The notes beneath the pieces are model-generated. The model was not told the DNA's origin. It saw only the letters and a list, made by a program, of their open reading frames with translations, and did not search any database. The position numbers and the translations under genes were made by a program. Below, one piece after another: positions 58,053 through 64,000 of a DNA stretch of 64,000 nucleotides. Source of the stretch: Tetraselmis striata (taxonomy: Eukaryota > Chlorophyta > Chlorodendrophyceae > Chlorodendrales > Chlorodendraceae). Positions within the stretch are counted from its first letter, which is position 1, and the number at the start of each line of letters is the position of its first letter. The stretch is taken from assembly GCA_006384855.1 (NCBI GenBank), contig VCJN01000490.1:22913-86912 (forward strand), written 5' to 3'.

Positions 58053-58540
58053 TCAGCCCATGAGACCCCTGCAGCCGAGCGGTGGGCAACATGGAAGCGG
58101 ACCGCTATGGCCCGGGACCGGAGATTCGCAGCCTTCGCCTCACCGCGAGCCTCAGCCTGACCCCCCAAGCCTGAAGGTGTGCCATCTTTGGACCCTCTCC
58201 CAGGAGCGACTCCAACGGTACGCGGACTCGAATCTTCGCTCGCACCTCTCATCAGGGCGCCGTGGGCTGCGTTAAGCGCACCTCGCCGTCGCGCATCTCG
58301 ACATGAGTGGCAACACCCGCCCCGTTTCCCACCCGTTTCGTGTTTTCGTCCTTGTCTGCCAACGACCTCTAACACCTCATGCACGATCCGCAGTACCCGA
58401 TGACCTCAGACTGCAGGGGAGGGGCAGGGACGAGAGCACGGTGAACATGCGGGCCTTCTTGGCCTCTGAAGACCACCGGCTTGTGTACAACGAGCTGCGG
58501 GGGGTTTGCAACGAGTACGTCCAAGAAGCTCAGAGAAGCT
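58053..58540 (+). pseudogene. Gag-like retroelement remnant, copy B
   Basis: Direct repeat of 34449-34910. The upstream part seen only here includes MAQDSPQMHLRSGRRASQAP (57990-58050), a leader type often found at the start of retroelement Gag proteins. The frame is interrupted and the copy ends abruptly after CNEYVQEAQ near 58530. Confidence 0.4.
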
Positions 58541-58654
58541 CAGAAACGGCGCTGCACAGAGGCACGCGGTGCATTGTGATTAGGTCTAAATTAGGGTTTG
58601 GGGGCAGCAGTGGGATTGATAGCTAATATGAATGCCGGTTGGTTCATTTGTGCC

Positions 58655-58860
58655 AAGTGGGGAAACCAATTCCGTCCAAACAAGGACAAAAGAGGGAAGG
58701 AAACGGGATGGTTACAAGAAGTATGCACCGCCGGGGGCTGAAACTCCGTCCAAACTGGGACAAACATAAGGGCGAGGGGAACGTGATAGCTACAAGTAGT
58801 TTGTGCCGTCGGGGGCTAAAACTCCGTCAAAGCCGGGACAAAACATATGAGCGGTTAATT
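58655..58860. repeat. ~83-bp tandem repeat
   Basis: Two to three diverged units containing CCGTCCAAAC(T/A)GGGACAAA and GCCG(C/T)CGGGGGCT(G/A)AAACTC. Confidence 0.7.
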
Positions 58861-58873
58861 TTGCGGAATTGTA

Positions 58874-60540
58874 CTACATATCATCATCTTCGAGCACATA
58901 ATCCCCTCGACGCTCTGCCGCCTCGAGTCTCCTCTTATCCGCCGCTTGGCGCTCTGCCCGCTCCTCTCCCTCAGTCATTGGAAGGGGTAGACCCGGCCAC
59001 TTCTCGAAGTCATCTGGACGCAGTCTTTGAATCTCGTCCCATGGCTCCTCTTTGAACCATGAGGTCATCCTGAACTTCATCCCAACGATTTGAGTCTTCT
59101 AGTTGTCAATGAGGATCGTCTTCAAGTTCCTGTGTGTGAACGAATAGCTCGGATGCACATGGTCCCACCAGACGGAAAAGGCCGCAGCGACCCTAAAGGC
59201 GTGGCAAACCGCACAAGTCGTTAATTTTTTTATGTTGATCGCATTATGTCACTCGCCCGGGTTGCACCCCTCACGCACCGCGGTTGTTCCGGTTCCGCCT
59301 GTGACGTCGACGATTGTTGTCCCGTCTGCTGCCGCCATCTTCATGTGCTTGGCGAAGAAAGCGATAGGCTTTTGGTACTTGTTCACTATCTGTCTGTTCT
59401 CGTCCTTCAATTTCACAGCGTCTTTGAAGTGACCCAGCATAATGGATGTAAGGAGCCTGGAAAGGCACAACCGGCTTAGCGATTGATGATAAATACAAGC
59501 CAGGTACTTTCCACGAATCAAATCGCACCTGACGTCAAGCATGTTCTTCCATGTCTCGCGCTCGACTGGGGAGAAGTGCCGCTCGACCGCCAGGTCCGTG
59601 ATGTACGACATGACGTTCTTGTTGTCATCCAAGTACCATTGGACCTTCAGCGCGTTGGGCTTCTTCTTGTCGCAGAGAGGGTACAAAAGGATCATCAAAA
59701 GGTCAAAAGGTACAAAAGGTCATCGAAACGGATGTTGTCAGCTATGATGCTTGGCGGGGCTTATTCCTGATGTAGAGGTAGTACTCAACGTCGTACGTGA
59801 CGCAGAGAATTGCCCATCTTCATCCCGCAATCCTTGGCCCAAGTCAGGACGTGATAGACGAGGTCCGCAGCTTGTTTGTGTACGGCTGTGATTGCGGATC
59901 CAATCTGCTGGTCCGGGAGGTGGATGGAGAAATGGCACCCATCAAGAGCAGTGTAGACGTCAAAATATCCAGCCAGGATATTCACCTGCTTGCGGGCAAA
60001 ATCGGACATCAGGTAAATGAAAGCACAGTCATCTACGCACCCGGGTTGTGGGGGGTATCTTGCCTGGCGAAAGCAAACACGTCGTTGAAGTCGTCCGTGC
60101 CCCACGCAGCATCCTTCGAGTCCCATGGTTGCGAACCAGCTTCGAAAAGCGCGTCGACAATGAAGACTGTGGCCTTTCTGGCCCGAACTGCCGACATGGC
60201 TTCCGCGACGAATTGTTTTGTCGCAGGAGCCTTGAAGTCCCCCTCCACGATGCAAGTTTTGCAAAGCTCCGTGTTCAAATAGATCATGTCATCCTTGTGG
60301 ACCTCTTCGCCCTTGGGCATCACCGGAAGTTCCTCAGCCTGAGGTGTGTATTAGAAAACCGATTCGGGTTAATAGCTCACAATGAAATTTCAGAAGACAA
60401 CATTTGTGGTTACACAAAATCATACCTTTATCGATAGCCATAGCTCATCAGAAACATTCGGAGCGGAAACCGCGATAAGCTCCGGAGCACATGCTAGAAG
60501 AGCAAACTCTGTGAAGAATGAGATGATCAAGTCCGGCATC
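58874..60540 (-). pseudogene. Decayed intron-bearing gene with methyltransferase-like C-terminus
   Basis: Read downward: an exon with MPDLIISFFTEFALLACAPE ends at a GTATGA donor near 60425. An exon from about 60338 follows (AEELPVMPKGEEVHKDDM, then KATVFIVDALFEAGSQPW). Next are FIYLMSDFARKQVNILAGYF (about 60020) and TYDVEYYLYIRNKPRQAS. After a small AAAAGGTC tandem duplication at 59694-59725 comes KVQWYLDDNKNVMSYITDL. Then KPIAFFAKHMKMAAADGTTI leads into VDVTGGTGTTAV near 59290, matching motif X plus motif I of beta-class DNA methyltransferases (KP..., D-x-GxGTTA). The last piece ends LEAAERRGDYVLEDDDM at 58874, with an in-frame TAG near 59099. Several frame changes indicate decay. No SPPY-type motif IV could be placed. 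Confidence 0.45.
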
Positions 60541-60699
60541 TGATTCTTGATGCGACACGCCTCACTCCTTATGTTGGTGTTGGTAGCGGCGATATGCTCT
60601 CAAACCGGTAGTGGTAGTGTGAGACAATCGGCGGACTTCATGCCCGCCCATCTGGCAAGAGAGGTCAGCAAGACCAGCAAAGGACCGGAGCGATAAGCA

Positions 60700-62616
60700 C
60701 CTTTGAACAGCTCATGGAACTTTTAGGGGAAGCCGGTTGGGCCGAGGTCATCAACCTTGGCTCGGAAGTTGGTGATGGCGTCAACGCGGGCGGCCGCTTG
60801 CTGGTCCGACATTTTGTTTACCATGTCCCAATCGATGATGTGGTCCGAGAGATATTTCCCCTAGTTCCCGGCCGGTTCGTATGGCGTCAAGCAGTAGTCG
60901 GATTGCCTCGCCGCCCCTGGCCGTGTCAATGGCATTCATGACCTTAATGCTTGCTCGACGCAAGAGATCGCGAAACCTCCATGTCTCAATCATCGCGAGT
61001 CAATCCGCGTTGGTGTGCGTAACAGCCATGGGGGCTTTGTCGCCGGCATGCTTTATGTCATCCACCAGCTTTAGAGATTCGGGGTCACATTGTGCGCGCC
61101 TTGGATGAGCAATCCAACCACCGAGTACATCCGGCCCACAGGAAGATCCGCGCTGTCGCTCTGCTTGGCAATATACGGCTCGTCAAGCCAAGGCGTACCG
61201 GGGCCAAAGCCAGCATGCTTGGTCGAAAATCAATACTTCCGTACGGAGAAAGGAATGATAGCATTCCATTTGATTATTAGACACTGGGGTAGGTCGCAAT
61301 CTACCTCCATGAGGGCGACTCGGAAGTGAGCTCTGTCTTTGCCAAAGCCATACTTCTTGTTATCGAGGATTGCATTGATAGGCTTCCGAATTGTTTCGTA
61401 AACCTTGCTCACGACCTTCGGGGAAAGTTGTCTTCCGTAATTGAGACGCTCGAGTCTAGAGAGTTCTTGCTCGTAGTACACGACCATGTCCCCGAGTTTG
61501 GTTATGGCTTCAGCCCATCCTCGAACCCCGAGCTCCACATGCCGGTAGGCTTCAGAAATCTGCTCAAGGGGCTCAAAAACATTGCACAAATCAATTGAGT
61601 CAAAACCTAGCAGCAGTAAAAAATGACAAAATTTCATCATGTAGGCAGCTTACCATTGTGGGTGCGAGCAGAGGTCAATCAAATTTGAGAACTCGCTGCT
61701 CTTCTCATCTTCGATGCCGATCTTCTGAAGTTCAACTTGAAGGATTCCAGATCTCTTGAACTCCTTCACGACTCTAATGTGCGGAAATGCCCTAAAGCCC
61801 AGACGAGTTGCAAACTACATGTAGGGCATACCAACTCAGGAAACATCTGCGAAGGTTATGCACAAATAATCCGATTTCAAATTTACCGAACGATTGTGTA
61901 CCTCTGATGACCAATTTTGTCCCGCTGATGACATACCGTATCGTCCCGCGCATGACCGACCGTATCGCCCCGCTGAGGACATACCGTTTCGTCCCGCTGA
62001 GGACGGACCGATTTCGTCCCGCTGATGACAAAACGTTGTGTCCCACTGATGACATACCGTTTCGTCCCACTGATGGCATACCGTTTCGTCCCATTGATGA
62101 CACACCTATTTCGTCCCGCTGAAGACATGCCGTTTCGTTACACTGATTGACAGACCGTTTCGTCCCGCTGATGACAGACCTATTTTAACCCACTGACCAC
62201 AGAACGATTTTTGTCACACTTGACGGCTATTTAGTCCCACGGACAGCTTAGTAAAAATGTGGCAGATTTGGTCGCTCACCATGATTTTGTGCATGGACGG
62301 GTCATCCCACGACGGTGTGACCCGCCTCGTTGAGCTTCATAGACATGTAGCGGCAGACCTCCGGCGAGAGGCCGATGTACATCTTGTCCGACGTGAAGCG
62401 GATGCCTTTGTTGGCTTCGTAGATTTCCGGATAGTTTTCCTTCACCATGCGCTTCGCCTCTCGTATGTGGCTGCCGTCGATATTGGCTTGAAGCGCGCAC
62501 TGGGAGCCCAGAAACTTGATGATGACGTCGATCTCAGGCTTGTAGGAACTTGCATCCGCCAACCTCGGCTTCTCCCCGCCTTCGAATGCTGCGACTAGGT
62601 CCTTGAAGTTGGCCAT
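60700..62616 (-). pseudogene. Upstream exons of a decayed gene, unknown family
   Basis: ATG at 62616 (MANFKDLVAAFEGGEKPRLA) leads to MSMKLNEAGHTVV. A one-base shift then gives SWDDPSMHKIM and a GTGAGC donor near 62280. The intron of about 480 bp is filled by a minisatellite. An exon (FPHIRVVKEFKRSGILQVEL, 61790-61655) ends at GTAAGC. A helical exon (EPLEQISEAYRHVELGVRG, then LSPKVVSKVYETIRKPIN) ends at 61230. Below it, shifted frames continue (GPGTPWLDEPYIAKQSDSAD, then DPESLKLVDDIKHAGDKAP, then HIIDWDMVNKMSDQQAAA). It may be the 5' part of the methyltransferase-like gene that follows. No domain was recognised. Confidence 0.4.
61905..62190. repeat. ~25-bp minisatellite (CGTTTCGTCCCGCTGATGAC)n
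   Basis: About 11 units of 24-27 bp with the core TTTCGTCCCGCTGATGACA. It fills the probable intron between the exons ending near 62280 and starting near 61790. Confidence 0.9.
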
Positions 62617-62639
62617 GGTCAGAGCGAGGGGCTCGTACT

Positions 62640-64000
62640 CTCCGGCACTAGTCGAAACGTGGTCCGCTTAACCGCGCTTACCACATAGTAAGCTCGAGAA
62701 ATCGCATGTATGTAGCAAGCTTAACCCCCACTTAACGTTAAGCGCCGCAATACTTCATTTCAGGCTGGAGGTTTGTGTATGGCAGCGATGTCTTGCACTG
62801 AGTACTAGAGAATAGCGTGATGAGTAGCGCCACGAGTAGTCGCCAGTCATTACTATAGGGCAACAGTAGTCGCCGGTCATCATTGTATAAGGTACGGCGG
62901 GAGTGGCACGAGTACAATACTTAGCGATACATCCGATACTCTAGAAAATCACCAAGCGCGGCGGTAAGCGCGACTACTCCGCTACTACTCGCGAGTAGTC
63001 GTGGGGGTTCAAACGTAACGGGCGGGAGCTGCAGTACTGTTCGCCCCATGCCGACAACGTGATAAATACAACGGAAATGAATTTTATGCGGACGGCGGAT
63101 GGTTTGAGGTTTATAAGAGTAAAAGCGCCAGGCTGGATGTTACCAACCCAACATCCAATGAGAGTGGAGCTAAGTAGTTAAGCGCATTTAAGCACGCTTA
63201 ATCCTAGCCGGCAAATTTGATAGGTGAGTGTCGGTCACCTTCAGTTTTATGCAGATGGGGTCGGATACTGTGCGATACTGTGCGAAAGTACTGAAAAATA
63301 AACCAGGAAATGTAATTACATCGAACCTCTAGTGCCCATGGCCGCCGCGGCGGCGCGGCCCGCTACCGCGGCGGTTTGCTGGGGCTGCGCTGTTGGGGAT
63401 GCGCTGCCGCTGGCCTCTTTTGCGTGCCGCCGGCTTGTGGTGCTATGCCCGCTGGTTGACTGGCACTCCGACTACAAGTTTCTAAGTTGCTGACAGTTGC
63501 CGTTTTGACCGCGCCGCTCTCCCCCGTAGCAGCGACTAAGTCGCACCCATGGTCGAGCTCAACGGAGCTCGGTCATGGCGTGGACACGTTACCCGCCACG
63601 CACGCCGCTACCGCCACTGCCACCGCCGCTGCCAATCTCCCGCCCTTGTTCTCCAACGTAGCACGCCGAGTCCGCAGCACTGCATGTATCTGTGAATCGA
63701 GGGTCAAGCGGGAAGGTTAGCAAGCCATCATCCCTCGGATGGAAGAGAAGATAATAAACTCAGGCGGCGGGGTCCGCGGCTACCGCTTTCACCAAAACCG
63801 CCAGCCCCCGAGCGACGGGTCCAACGACTGCTTACTTTTCGTACTGGTGGATGGTCGGGGGTAATGTTCCGTCGGATGTGGTATTTTGGTAATGGTAGAA
63901 GATATGGGGTAGGTAGACGACGACGACGACAATGCAGCAAGAGCAGCATACCGGACAACCATACCAGTGAGTAACGACTACGTGTATTAGCAACCTCGCC
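62640..64000. other. Interval with no recognisable gene
   Basis: Contains scattered CGCTTAA/TTAAGCG motifs and (GTAGTCG)-like short repeats at 62815-63005, and an Ala/Thr-rich open frame (63487-63720) without support. Confidence 0.45.

Noticed and set aside
62640-63215. Possible TIR element bounded by CGCTTAA/TTAAGCG motifs
   Set aside because: The arms match over only a few interrupted bases and no duplicated target flanks them.
63487-63720. 77-codon Ala/Thr-rich open frame
   Set aside because: Low-complexity (GCCACC-type) composition with no start context, splice partner or homologous feature.

Overview
This is a eukaryotic nuclear window. It has intron-dense genes with GT-AG introns and single-gene transcription units, many homopolymer G/C tracts, several transposon superfamilies and a short interstitial plant/algal-type CCCTAAA array. 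No bacterial operons, rRNA or tRNA genes were seen. A microalga, most likely a green alga or prasinophyte, fits best: telomere motif TTTAGGG, CACTA elements, DIRS-like methyltransferase scraps, and poly-C tracts near the ends of introns. The lineage is inference.

Region 1 (1-18.7 kb) is the genic part. A multi-exon gene of unknown function enters from the left (+). Next is a complete OTU1/YOD1-type deubiquitinase gene (4151-1793, -) that can be spliced into 11 phase-consistent exons. Between 5 and 9.9 kb lie a decayed LINE 3' end, microsatellites and a TIR/MITE-like element. A coiled-coil gene (about 9.9-12.1 kb, +) converges on a full-length condensin SMC4 gene of about 26 exons (18720-12418, -).

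Region 2 (19-62.6 kb) is dominated by mobile DNA. One CACTA (EnSpm) family is present three times: 21062-30247, 36564-44650 and, inverted, 50965-57722. Each copy has TIRs beginning CACTGTGAGA and its own perfect 3-bp target duplication (TTG, CTA, CCT). The family carries a BED-type zinc finger, a Tudor/Agenet-like domain and a Tnp2 transposase, plus two accessory ORFs, a 371-bp palindromic tandem array and, in two copies, a 30-bp GC-rich minisatellite. Each copy has different lesions. Between copies 1 and 2 sits a Ty3/gypsy element with both LTRs and a 5-bp duplication (30623-33464) that has lost its reverse transcriptase. Around the elements are duplicated remnants of another retroelement (gag-like and methyltransferase-like pieces), one of which is split by CACTA copy 2. 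Tandem repeats fill much of 45-46 kb.

Region 3 (58.8-62.6 kb, -) holds a decayed intron-bearing gene or gene cluster ending in a DNA-methyltransferase-like motif, with a 25-bp minisatellite occupying one probable intron. The last 1.3 kb shows no convincing gene.
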